From the NCBI GenBank assembly GCA_964500225.1, contig CAZCOA010000021.1:1-45212 (forward strand): a stretch of 45,212 bases of DNA, written 5' to 3'. Made by a program: the position numbers and the translations under genes. This document shows, one piece after another, positions 16,934 through 23,733 of this stretch; the stretch's first letter is position 1, and every line of letters starts with the position of its first letter. Below the pieces are notes generated by a model. It was given only the letters and a program-made list of their open reading frames with translations. It searched no databases and was not told where the DNA came from. The DNA comes from JAAYDY01 sp964500225. Its GTDB lineage: Bacteria; Planctomycetota; Phycisphaerae; FEN-1346; JAACEH01.

Positions 16934-17370
16934 CCTCGTCCTGGGTCTTTTCCCCAAGAATCTTCGCAACAAAATCGTCCCTGCCGCAGAAGCAGGCAGG
17001 TGGAGGGGGAGGAGTTTCCGCCGCGGCCCGTTGGTCATCGGCGGCTGCATGTAATGTTCCAGAATTCGTCGATTGTACGCCTTGATGGCCTCGACATCGA
17101 CGGTTGTGCCGCCCCGGTTCCCGGGCCGCCGGCGGCGGTGGTCGCGGGGATCGACTGTGGCACACGTTGGCGGCCGGAACCGGGCCTCGGCCTGCCGCGT
17201 CCAGCCGGAGTAGGTACGGCGTCTGGCGCGGCCGTGTCGCGCGGGTTCTCTTGCGGTTTTCGGTCGTGCGCCGTCGGCGGCGCTTCCCTTCAACCTTCCC
17301 GTTGGCAAACGGGTAAAGGCTCGGTATGATACCGGACTCCTGATAGTCACGTCTTTTCGGAGGACGACGT
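16934..17370. other. Intergenic region after vsr
   Basis: No gene is annotated here. On the minus strand a stretch reads VDVEAIKAYNRRILEHYMQ near 17040-17100, and another frame shortly after reads DDFVAKILGEKTQDEATS. Both look protein-like, but they are in different frames, without a start or clear stop context, so a frameshifted gene remnant is possible. The right end carries the promoter of the next gene. Confidence 0.4.
17302..17334 (+). promoter_or_regulatory. Promoter with dyad at -10
   Basis: TTGGCA at 17302-17307, a 17-nt spacer and TATGAT at 17325-17330, serving the gene at 17371. The -10 box lies inside a perfect inverted repeat, CGGTAT-G-ATACCG (17322-17334), which could be an operator. 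Confidence 0.6.
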
Positions 17371-17796
17371 ATGGCAAGCGGCAGCTCGACCGACAATCCG
17401 GTTGCTGCGAAAGGGTGGCCGGCCCTGGTACTCAGTGGGCTGGGGCTGGCTCTGGTGGCCGTGGGGCTGGTGGTGGCCGGCAAGGACACCAGCAAGCACG
17501 CGACCCTGTGGAACGGGTTCACGAACTTCTGGGGCATCACGGGCATCACGTTCATTGTCGGCGGTCTGGCGGGATGGTTCATCGTCGGGCTGACGGTCAC
17601 ATGCCCGTTTTGCAAACAGCACATTCGTCGCAAAGACTATCCGCGTTCGGGCTACTTTTGTCCGAAGTGCGGCAAGACGGCGGGCGGTGCGATCGGGAAG
17701 TCGGCCGCCGCAGACAAGTCCGATGCGTCATCGTCGGGATCGCCGCCGTCGGGGGGCCGCGCGGGTCGCCGCCACATGCGTCACCACATGCAATGA
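17371..17796 (+). CDS. Small membrane protein with zinc ribbon
   Basis: A 141-residue protein with two membrane helices (about residues 15-38 and 52-74). They are followed by a cytoplasmic zinc ribbon, CPFC at about 76-79 and CPKC at about 96-99, with basic residues between. The tail is Ser/Gly-rich and ends in a His/Arg/Met cluster (RRHMRHHMQ). ATG follows CGGAGGA with 7 nt spacing. The family was not recognised. It stands alone between two promoters, so it is probably monocistronic. The tail could bind metal, but that is a guess. Confidence 0.7.
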   Translation: MASGSSTDNPVAAKGWPALVLSGLGLALVAVGLVVAGKDTSKHATLWNGFTNFWGITGITFIVGGLAGWFIVGLTVTCPFCKQHIRRKDYPRSGYFCPKCGKTAGGAIGKSAAADKSDASSSGSPPSGGRAGRRHMRHHMQ

Positions 17797-17836
17797 CCTT
17801 GCCGCAGGGTGTTCCGGGAGTTCTCCTGAATCGGCC

Positions 17837-17864
17837 TTGACATGGGCGGCCGGGAGTCTATGTT
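17837..17864 (+). promoter_or_regulatory. Promoter of oxidoreductase/isomerase pair
   Basis: TTGACA at 17837-17842, a 16-nt spacer and TATGTT at 17859-17864. The predicted leader is about 90 nt before the GTG at 17964. Confidence 0.6.
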
Positions 17865-17963
17865 TGCTCGGACTGGCAGTCGCTGGAGGGCCCGGCTGCG
17901 TGGGGCGGGTCGCACGGCGTCGGCGCGGTCGCGGGCCGGAAACCGCGTTGGGAGTGATGGGCA

Positions 17964-19019
17964 GTGTCGGCGAAGAAACTGAGGGTTGGGATCATCGGGT
18001 GCGGCGTGATTGCGCCGCTTCATGCCGAGAGCTATCGACTGGCGGGCGGGGTAGAGATTACGTGGGCCTGCGACCTGGTGGAGGAGAAGGCCCGCCGGTT
18101 GGCTGAGAAGTACGGCATCGCTCATGTTACGACGGACTATCGCGAGGTGACGACGGCGGCGGACGTGGACTGCATCAGCGTGTGCACGGACCACGCGAGC
18201 CACTCGCCGATCACGGTGGCGGCGCTGGACGGCGGCAAGCACGTGTTGTGCGAGAAGGCCCTGGCGGCATCGTCGGCGGGGCTGGATGCGATGTTCGCCG
18301 CGCACGCGCGACACCCGGAGTTGGCCTTCGGCGGCGTGTTTCAGCACCGGTTCGATCAGGACGTGCAACTGCTGAAGCGTCTGGTGGAGGATGGGACGCT
18401 GGGGGACCTGCTGACGGCGGCCGTGCAGGTGCGGTGCTGGCGGTCGCCGGACTACTACCGGGCGGACCGGTGGCGCGGCACATGGGCCGAAGAGGGCGGC
18501 GCGGTGCTCATCAATCAGGCGATTCACTTTATCGACGCGCTGCTGTGGATCGTCGGCGGCGCGCGGGCCGTCAACGGGGTGTACGCGAACCTGACGCACG
18601 GCGACTCGATGGAGACGGAGGACACGGCCGTGGCGACGCTGAAGCTCGCCGGCGGCGCCTTGGGTACGCTGGAGGCCACCTGTTCCAGCCACATCCACTG
18701 GGAACCGACGTTGTCGCTGCACGGGACCCTGGGGTCGATCGACCTTCGCGGGGGTGTGCCGCTGAAGGTGCGGTTTGTGGACGAGGCGACGGCCAAGCGC
18801 ATCGAGCAGGAACTGGCCGAGTGCGACCGCGCGATGAAGGTGGCGGCCGGCAAACGGCATTACGGGACGACGCATCCGGAGCTGATCACGGACTTCGTGG
18901 AGGCGGTTCGGGCCGGACGGCAGCCGTTCGTGACGGCCCAGTCGGCCAGGCACGCCGTGGACGTGGTGCTGGGCATCTACGAGTCGCACCGTAGCGGCCG
19001 TTGGGTCGCTGTGGCGTGA
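17964..19019 (+). CDS. Gfo/Idh/MocA family oxidoreductase
   Basis: An NAD(P)-dependent oxidoreductase of 351 residues acting on a sugar or sugar derivative. The N-terminal Rossmann fold is clear (VGIIGCGVIAPLHAESY, residues 8-24). So are the conserved H-x-x-HVLCEKALA segment (about 85-100, the EKP-type motif with Ala for Pro) and the alpha/beta C-terminal domain with GGAVLINQAIHFIDALLW (about 175-193, containing the family's catalytic His region). The start is GTG with a GGGAG-type site upstream. It is followed by a TIM-barrel isomerase gene 53 nt downstream, a pairing common in planctomycete sugar catabolism. The substrate cannot be told. Confidence 0.9.
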   Translation: MSAKKLRVGIIGCGVIAPLHAESYRLAGGVEITWACDLVEEKARRLAEKYGIAHVTTDYREVTTAADVDCISVCTDHASHSPITVAALDGGKHVLCEKALAASSAGLDAMFAAHARHPELAFGGVFQHRFDQDVQLLKRLVEDGTLGDLLTAAVQVRCWRSPDYYRADRWRGTWAEEGGAVLINQAIHFIDALLWIVGGARAVNGVYANLTHGDSMETEDTAVATLKLAGGALGTLEATCSSHIHWEPTLSLHGTLGSIDLRGGVPLKVRFVDEATAKRIEQELAECDRAMKVAAGKRHYGTTHPELITDFVEAVRAGRQPFVTAQSARHAVDVVLGIYESHRSGRWVAVA

Positions 19020-19072
19020 ACTCAGGGCTCCGATGCCGTTGCTTGCGGCCGCAGGGCGGGAAGGGGCGAGGC

Positions 19073-19963
19073 ATGTATCTGACGGGATTCGCGGACGAGG
19101 CGGGCGTGTCGGTGGAGACCCAGATTCGGGCGACGCAGGCGCTGGGATGGCGTCACCTCGAGGCCCGCAAGATCGACGGCGAAACGAACATCCACGACAT
19201 CGACCAGGACCACTTTGTGGCCGTGTGCGAGAAGCTTGACGCCGCGGGCGTGCGCGTCAACTGTTTCGGGTCGGCCATCGCGAACTGGGCCAAGCAGATC
19301 ACCGATCCGTTCGACGAGACCCTGTCGGAGGTGTCGCGGGCGATCCCGCGGATGCAGCGGCTGGGGTGCAAGCTGATCCGCGTGATGAGCTACGCGGTGC
19401 TGAAGGGCCGCGGCCCGGACGACCAGATGGAGGCCGAGCGGTTCCGCCGCCTGAGGGAACTCCAGAAGCGGTTCAGCGACGCCGGGCTGACAATGGTCCA
19501 CGAGAATTGCATGAACTACGGCGGCATGGGCTGGACCTACACGATGAAGCTCGTGGAGAACGTGCCGGGGCTGAAGCTGGTGTTCGACACGGGGAACCCG
19601 GTGGCGTCGGACGACCGGACGCGGCCGGCCCCGTATCCGAAGCAGTCGTCGTGGGAGTTCTACCGGCACGTCAAGGATCACGTGGTGTACGTCCACATCA
19701 AGGACGGTCGGTTCGACGCGGCGACCGGCAAGATGATCTATACGTTTGCCGGCGAGGGCGACGGGGACGTGCGTCGGATCGTCAAGGACCTGCTGGACGG
19801 CGGGTACGACGGGGGCTTCTCCATGGAGCCGCACTTGGCCGTGGTGCATCACGACGCGGGGGTACAGGCGTCGGCGCAGGTTCGGTTCGACAACTACGTG
19901 GAGTACGGGCGCCGGTTCATGGCGTTGGTGCGCGAGCTGGGCCACGGCGACAAGCTGTCGTGA
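19073..19963 (+). CDS. Xylose-isomerase-like TIM-barrel isomerase/epimerase
   Basis: A 296-residue TIM barrel of the sugar phosphate isomerase/epimerase (AP endonuclease 2-like) superfamily. Candidate metal ligands are in VHENCMNYGG (Glu at about 145), LVFDTGNPV (Asp about 180), YVHIKDGRFD (His about 210) and FSMEPHLA (Glu about 248). The start at ATG 19073 is chosen for the AAGGGGCGAGG ribosome site and because the product begins directly with the first strand (MYLTGFADEAG). It probably acts on the same compound as the preceding oxidoreductase. Hydroxypyruvate- or inosose-type substrates are possible but unproven. Confidence 0.85.
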   Translation: MYLTGFADEAGVSVETQIRATQALGWRHLEARKIDGETNIHDIDQDHFVAVCEKLDAAGVRVNCFGSAIANWAKQITDPFDETLSEVSRAIPRMQRLGCKLIRVMSYAVLKGRGPDDQMEAERFRRLRELQKRFSDAGLTMVHENCMNYGGMGWTYTMKLVENVPGLKLVFDTGNPVASDDRTRPAPYPKQSSWEFYRHVKDHVVYVHIKDGRFDAATGKMIYTFAGEGDGDVRRIVKDLLDGGYDGGFSMEPHLAVVHHDAGVQASAQVRFDNYVEYGRRFMALVRELGHGDKLS

Positions 19964-20076
19964 AGGGCGGTGGCGGGGGGCGAGTTCGGAGTCTTTCTCG
20001 CCGACGAAGGCGGGGGCGGGTCGCTAACCGCTGCAACGACGTTCCCGTACCACCGTGCGAGGGGAAAGAGGGCGAC

Positions 20077-20114
20077 GAAAAAACAATCCTCTCGCCTCGC
20101 GGCGGGAGGATTGT
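20077..20114 (-). terminator. Strong rho-independent terminator
   Basis: A 14-bp stem (outer arms acaatcctc and gaggattgt, inner cgcc/ggcg, one T.G pair) has a 4-nt loop. On the minus strand it is followed directly by six Ts. It ends the minus-strand transcript of the small lipoprotein gene, whose stop is 72 nt before the hairpin. Confidence 0.8.
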
Positions 20115-20185
20115 GGAAACGCAAGCAAAACCATCGGGGGCCGCGTAAAGGGCCCAGCGGGCCCGCCGCGACACATCATCAAGCC

Positions 20186-20395
20186 CTATTCGTTGACGAA
20201 GAACGTCAGGTGCGAGGGGCGTTCGTCCATGAGGATGCTCGAGTGGATGTCGTCCACGATCGCCCGCATATCGGCCATGTTGGAACGACGGCTCATGCGT
20301 TCGGTGTAAATCTGGTGCGAGTCCTTCGGACCGCCGCAACCGACCATCGCTACGCTGCTGACCAGAAGCACCGCCAGAATCACGAGTGTACGCAT
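20186..20395 (-). CDS. Small lipoprotein, 69 residues
   Basis: A tiny predicted lipoprotein. Its signal peptide MRTLVILAVLLVSSVAMVGC ends in a lipobox-like site with Cys20. About 49 residues of mature, mostly helical, charged sequence follow, containing YTERMSRRSNMADMRAIVDD and HSSILMDERPSHLTFFVNE. The frame is open from 20443, but CAGGAG 7 nt before ATG 20395 and the signal peptide fix the start. It has its own promoter (20476-20505) and terminator (20077-20114), so it is a complete single-gene unit. The family was not recognised. It lies in the envelope, anchored to a membrane. Confidence 0.8.
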   Translation of the reverse strand: MRTLVILAVLLVSSVAMVGCGGPKDSHQIYTERMSRRSNMADMRAIVDDIHSSILMDERPSHLTFFVNE

Positions 20396-20475
20396 CGCAA
20401 AACTCCTGAGCAAAGGGGACTTCGTCGGATGTTCCCAAGCCACCGTCTGTTACGAACCGTATGAAAACGAGGCAT

Positions 20476-20505
20476 AGTGTACGCTGTAACGGTCGGCCCT
20501 GTCAA
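20476..20505 (-). promoter_or_regulatory. Promoter of small lipoprotein gene
   Basis: On the minus strand: TTGACA (20500-20505), an 18-nt spacer and TACACT (20476-20481). The predicted leader is about 75 nt. The same hexamers and spacing precede the HU-family gene next door. Confidence 0.75.
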
Positions 20506-20667
20506 GCGCCAAAAACTTCAGTAAGGACAGTAAGTTACGGGAGTCTATCGCCTTGCCGCCCTGGGCCGGCTGGGGCGGTCGCGCGCCCTTACGGGCCGGC
20601 CGGCCAGGCTCAGGACCGCCGCCAGGGCGACGCGGCCCCGCGGCCGGGCTTGCAGCCGCTCGACCGG

Positions 20668-20985
20668 TCACCTCGTTTCGGCGACCGGCCGGGCGAGTTG
20701 GGCCGGCTGGATGGCCGCGATCCGCTGGGCCATTTCCTTGCCGGGCTTGAAGCTGACGGCGGCTCGTTGCGGCACGTCCACACGCTCGTTGGTGCGGGGA
20801 TTGCGGGCCTTGCGGGGCGCCCGCAGGCGAATCTCAAACACGCCGAAGTTCCGCAATTCGATGCGGTGTTCTGCTGTGAGCGTCTCGATGATGCCGTCGA
20901 AGGTTCGCTGAACAATCTCGTACACCAAATTCTGGCTCACGCCAAGCTCTGATGCGATCTGCTTTACAATGTCTTTCTTGGTCAT
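20668..20985 (-). CDS. HU/IHF-family DNA-binding protein
   Basis: A 105-residue histone-like protein that bends DNA as a dimer. It starts MTKKDIVKQIASELGVSQN, typical of the family's first two helices. Its core is IELRNFGVFEIRLRAPRKA, and the DNA-contacting beta arm is ARNPRTNERVDVP (about 56-68, with the intercalating Pro). FKPGKEMAQRI ends the fold. The 15-residue tail (QPAQLARPVAETR) is slightly longer than usual. The frame is open further upstream, but ATG 20985 gives the exact family start and has GAGG nearby. Whether it is HU- or IHF-like cannot be decided. Confidence 0.93.
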   Translation of the reverse strand: MTKKDIVKQIASELGVSQNLVYEIVQRTFDGIIETLTAEHRIELRNFGVFEIRLRAPRKARNPRTNERVDVPQRAAVSFKPGKEMAQRIAAIQPAQLARPVAETR

Positions 20986-21046
20986 CGCGTAAGGCCTCAT
21001 GTTGCACGTCTGCAGCGGTGTGCCTTCTCTGGCATTTAAGAACCGC

Positions 21047-21076
21047 AGTGTAACCCTGAAAGGCACTCGTTGTCAA
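21047..21076 (-). promoter_or_regulatory. Promoter of HU-family gene
   Basis: Minus strand: TTGACA (21071-21076), an 18-nt spacer and TACACT (21047-21052). The leader is about 55 nt. It sits between the upstream YkgJ gene stop (21100) and the HU start. Confidence 0.75.
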
Positions 21077-21099
21077 GTAGTAATGCCAATAGGATAAAC

Positions 21100-21618
21100 C
21101 TATATAATAGCCGTCGGCGGTGACAAATACGCTTTCATGTAGGCCAGGGCGGGGCCGTACCATTGAAGCAACCCGTTGCCGCGCACGATGCTTTGCAGGT
21201 GGCGGTGCAAGTCGGCCGCGAGCCGCTCGAGCTGCGCCGCGTCGTCGGTTTCGCAGAAGAATATCCTGCATCCGAGAGGGCGAACGGGGTGAACCCGGCA
21301 GCTAGAGCCCTCCTGAAACGGGCAGAGGCCGGCATCGAGGCGGCGACGCATTTCGTGCGAGTCGGTGGCCAGGCGTCGCCGAGCCCAGTCGAGGCAGACG
21401 TCCAGCTCGGCCTTCATGGCAAACAGAACGTGGCCGCGGCGCGGAAAGTCGCAGCATTGGCCGCACGCGCGGCACCGGACGCCGAGGTCGGCCAGGCGGC
21501 GGTCGCACTCGGCCCACAGGGCCTCCAGAGCCGCCGCCACGCGCGGATCCGGCGGCGACGCCGCGGGAATGGGTTCCCACGGCGCGGCACCCGACGAAGA
21601 TGGCAGCACAGACGCCAC
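21100..21618 (-). CDS. YkgJ-type cysteine-cluster protein
   Basis: A 172-residue protein of the YkgJ (CxxCxxCC) family, thought to bind zinc or an iron-sulfur cluster; its biochemical role is not established. The N-terminal cluster CRACGQCCDFPRRG (about residues 49-62) is followed by a second Cys set, CPFQEGSSCRVHPVRPLGCRIFFC (about 98-121). The pattern of V/P-x-R-P-x-x-C-R is typical. The start is GTG with GAGG 8 nt upstream, 10 nt after the stop of a second YkgJ gene, so the two form an operon. The N-terminus has a Pro/Ala-rich extension of about 25 residues. Confidence 0.82.
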   Translation of the reverse strand: MASVLPSSSGAAPWEPIPAASPPDPRVAAALEALWAECDRRLADLGVRCRACGQCCDFPRRGHVLFAMKAELDVCLDWARRRLATDSHEMRRRLDAGLCPFQEGSSCRVHPVRPLGCRIFFCETDDAAQLERLAADLHRHLQSIVRGNGLLQWYGPALAYMKAYLSPPTAII

Positions 21619-21628
21619 GGCGCGGACC

Positions 21629-22063
21629 TCAGACCAGGACCATGTTCTTCTGACGCTCGATTTCGGCCAACGACCAGAGCCGCCCGCGGTCCATGCCGGG
21701 GCAGCGCCGTTTGGCCTCCTGCCAGGCGCGCGGCGAACTCAGGTTGCTCGGCCAGAAGGGCCACGTGCGGCACTGCATTGGCCGCACGGCGTAGATGCGG
21801 CACTTGCCGTCCTGGAGCATGCAGCAATCGCCGTTTTCCATCTCGCGGAGGCTGAAGCCTTCCTCGTACTCGGCGACGTACATCTGGCAGAAGTCCAGGA
21901 CGTGCATGCCGACGGCTTCGGCGATGCGGACCAGTTCGTCGTGCGTGGCCCAGATGTAGCCGGGTTCGCCGCCGCAGCAGCGCCCGCACGCCTGACATTC
22001 GAACCGCAGCCCGTGATGGTACCAAGGACGGTTGTCGGCGATCTTGGTTTTCTTGTTGCCCAT
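21629..22063 (-). CDS. YkgJ-type cysteine-cluster protein
   Basis: A 144-residue YkgJ-family protein with the cluster CQACGRCCGGEPGYIW (about residues 23-38). The second set is CCMLQDGKCRIYAVRPMQCRTWPFW (about 80-104), then a late Cys in AKRRCPGM. The family fold binds metal through these cysteines; partners are unknown. The start is ATG 22063 with AAGGGAG just upstream; an upstream in-frame ATG at 22114 lies in the promoter. It is the first gene of a two-gene operon with a related but clearly different paralogue. Confidence 0.85.
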   Translation of the reverse strand: MGNKKTKIADNRPWYHHGLRFECQACGRCCGGEPGYIWATHDELVRIAEAVGMHVLDFCQMYVAEYEEGFSLREMENGDCCMLQDGKCRIYAVRPMQCRTWPFWPSNLSSPRAWQEAKRRCPGMDRGRLWSLAEIERQKNMVLV

Positions 22064-22095
22064 GGGGCTCCCTTGCGCCGGTCGGCCCGGCGGCA

Positions 22096-22124
22096 GATAC
22101 ACGTCATTGTACACGGTCTGTCAA
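22096..22124 (-). promoter_or_regulatory. Promoter of YkgJ pair
   Basis: Minus strand: TTGACA (22119-22124), a 17-nt spacer and TGTATC (22096-22101). The -35 is perfect and the -10 is weak, so confidence is moderate. Confidence 0.45.
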
Positions 22125-22224
22125 GCCCGTGCGACCGCGCGGCCGCCACAGGATGGTGCTCGCAAACGGCGTCAAGCGGTCCCGTGTGCGCCGCGGTGTT
22201 CTGCTGGTTGTGGTTCGCAAGGGC

Positions 22225-22253
22225 TTGCCTCGGGGGTGCGAAACCACTAGAAT
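22225..22253 (+). promoter_or_regulatory. Promoter of LeuB-type gene
   Basis: TTGCCT at 22225-22230, a 17-nt spacer and TAGAAT at 22248-22253. Transcription would start about 37 nt before the GTG at 22297. Its hexamers match the R-M cassette promoter exactly. Confidence 0.7.
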
Positions 22254-22296
22254 GGGCCGTTCACAGGCGATGGGAACCATGTAAGGAGAAGCTCCA

Positions 22297-23397
22297 GTGG
22301 CAAAGGCGAAAGCGGCAGGGAAGGCGAAGGCGGCGGCCAAGCGGCACTATAAGATAGCGGTTCTGGGCGGCGACGGCACGGGGCCGGAAGTGGTGGCCGA
22401 GGCGATGAAGGTGCTCAAGGCCGTCAGCAAGCTGGAAGGGTTCAGCTACGCGGCGACCGAGTTCGATTACGGCGGCGAGCGGTATCTGAAGACGGGCGAG
22501 ATCATCACGGACGAGCAGGTGGACGAGTTGCGTCAGTTCGACGCGATCATGCTCGGGGCCGTGGGGCACCCCGACGTCAAGCCGGGCATCCTGGAGAAGG
22601 GGCTGCTGCTGAAGCTGCGGTTCCAGTTGGACCAGTATATTAATCTGCGTCCGGTGAAGCTGTATCCGGGGGTGGAGACGCCGCTGGCCGGCCGCACGCC
22701 CGAGGACATCGACTTCACGATCATCCGCGAGAACACCGAGGGGTTGTACTCGGGCATGGGCGGCGTGGTGTACAAGGGGACGCCGCACGAGGTGGCGACG
22801 CAGATCATGTGCAATACGCGGCATGGCGTGGAGCGGTGCCTGCGGTTCGCGTTCGAGGAGTGCCGTCGTCGCAACGATAAGAAGACGCTGACGCTGGTGG
22901 CCAAGACGAACGTGCTGACCTACTGTAGCGACCTGTGGTTCCGGGTGTTCCACGAGATCGGCGAGAAGGATTATCCGGACATCAAGCGGGACTACAACCA
23001 CGTGGACGCCTGCTGCATGTGGATGGTCAAGAGCCCGGACTATTACGACACGATCGTCGTGAGCAACATGTTCGGCGACATCATCACGGACCTGGCGGCG
23101 ATCATCCAGGGGGGCCTGGGCGTGGCCGCGGGCGGCAACATCAACCCGCAGGGCGTGAGCATGTTCGAGCCGATCGGCGGCAGCGCGCCGAAGTACACGG
23201 GCCTGGGCGTGATCAACCCGATTGCGGCCATCGGGGCGATGAAGATGCTGCTGGATCACATCGGCGAACATCGGGCGGCCAAGCGCATCGAAAAGGCCAT
23301 CATGACCGTCACGGGCACGAAGATGAAAAGCATGAGCGCCGGGAAAATGGGCTACTCGACAAGCGAAGTGGGCGACCTGGTGTGCGAGGCGCTGTGA
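22297..23397 (+). CDS. leuB: Isopropylmalate/isocitrate dehydrogenase family protein
   Basis: A 366-residue NAD(P)-linked beta-hydroxyacid oxidative decarboxylase. Signatures: VLGGDGTGPEV (about 22-32), LRFQLDQYINLRPVKLYPG (about 107-125, with the Arg residues that bind the substrate), FTIIRENTEGLYSG (about 145-158) and the C-terminal SNMFGDIITDLAA, containing the metal-binding Asp. FEPIGGSAPKYTGLGVINPIAAI is also typical. Leucine biosynthesis (3-isopropylmalate dehydrogenase) is the likeliest role. Homoisocitrate, tartrate or isocitrate activity is possible, because no leuCD genes are adjacent. The start is GTG after AAGGAG. An unusual Ala/Lys-rich N-terminal tail (about 17 residues) precedes the fold. 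Confidence 0.82.
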   Translation: MAKAKAAGKAKAAAKRHYKIAVLGGDGTGPEVVAEAMKVLKAVSKLEGFSYAATEFDYGGERYLKTGEIITDEQVDELRQFDAIMLGAVGHPDVKPGILEKGLLLKLRFQLDQYINLRPVKLYPGVETPLAGRTPEDIDFTIIRENTEGLYSGMGGVVYKGTPHEVATQIMCNTRHGVERCLRFAFEECRRRNDKKTLTLVAKTNVLTYCSDLWFRVFHEIGEKDYPDIKRDYNHVDACCMWMVKSPDYYDTIVVSNMFGDIITDLAAIIQGGLGVAAGGNINPQGVSMFEPIGGSAPKYTGLGVINPIAAIGAMKMLLDHIGEHRAAKRIEKAIMTVTGTKMKSMSAGKMGYSTSEVGDLVCEAL

Positions 23398-23428
23398 GCC
23401 TGCGGCACACAACGGCGAGGCGACCTGT

Positions 23429-23458
23429 CGGCGGCGGTTCCAGCTGGGACCGCCGCCG
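23429..23458 (+). terminator. GC hairpin after LeuB-type gene
   Basis: A 13-bp stem, including one G.T pair, with a 4-nt loop (cggcggcggttcc / gggaccgccgccg) lies 32 nt past the stop. There is no T-run, so it may pause or end transcription only weakly. Confidence 0.5.
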
Positions 23459-23733
23459 CGATGTTATCAGTCCATGACCGTATCACAAAGCCACACCATT
23501 TCTGTAAATGCGCTTCATCTTCGTAGAAAAAACTGCCGATAAGTCATAAGCGGGGACGTCCCGATCGTGTCCCCCATGGTGGGACGTTCCCGGCGGGGCG
23601 GAGCACGACCTGTCGTCGGAGCGGACCCGACCGTTGAGTCGCCCGCCCCCGGCGCCCTGGGCGCACCGGCATGTGATACCCCCCTCGTGCCGGGTCGTCT
23701 CGGGGCTTTTTTCTGTTCTCCACGCTATTCGAG

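Noticed and set aside
16934..17370. Minus-strand open frames with protein-like stretches
   Set aside because: VDVEAIKAYNRRILEHYMQ and DDFVAKILGEKTQDEATS lie in different frames, without start, stop or ribosome site. Could be a remnant, but too weak to annotate as a gene.
20444..20667. GC-rich palindromes after the HU gene as terminator
   Set aside because: Several ggccgcgg-type repeats occur, but none forms a clean stem with a T-run.
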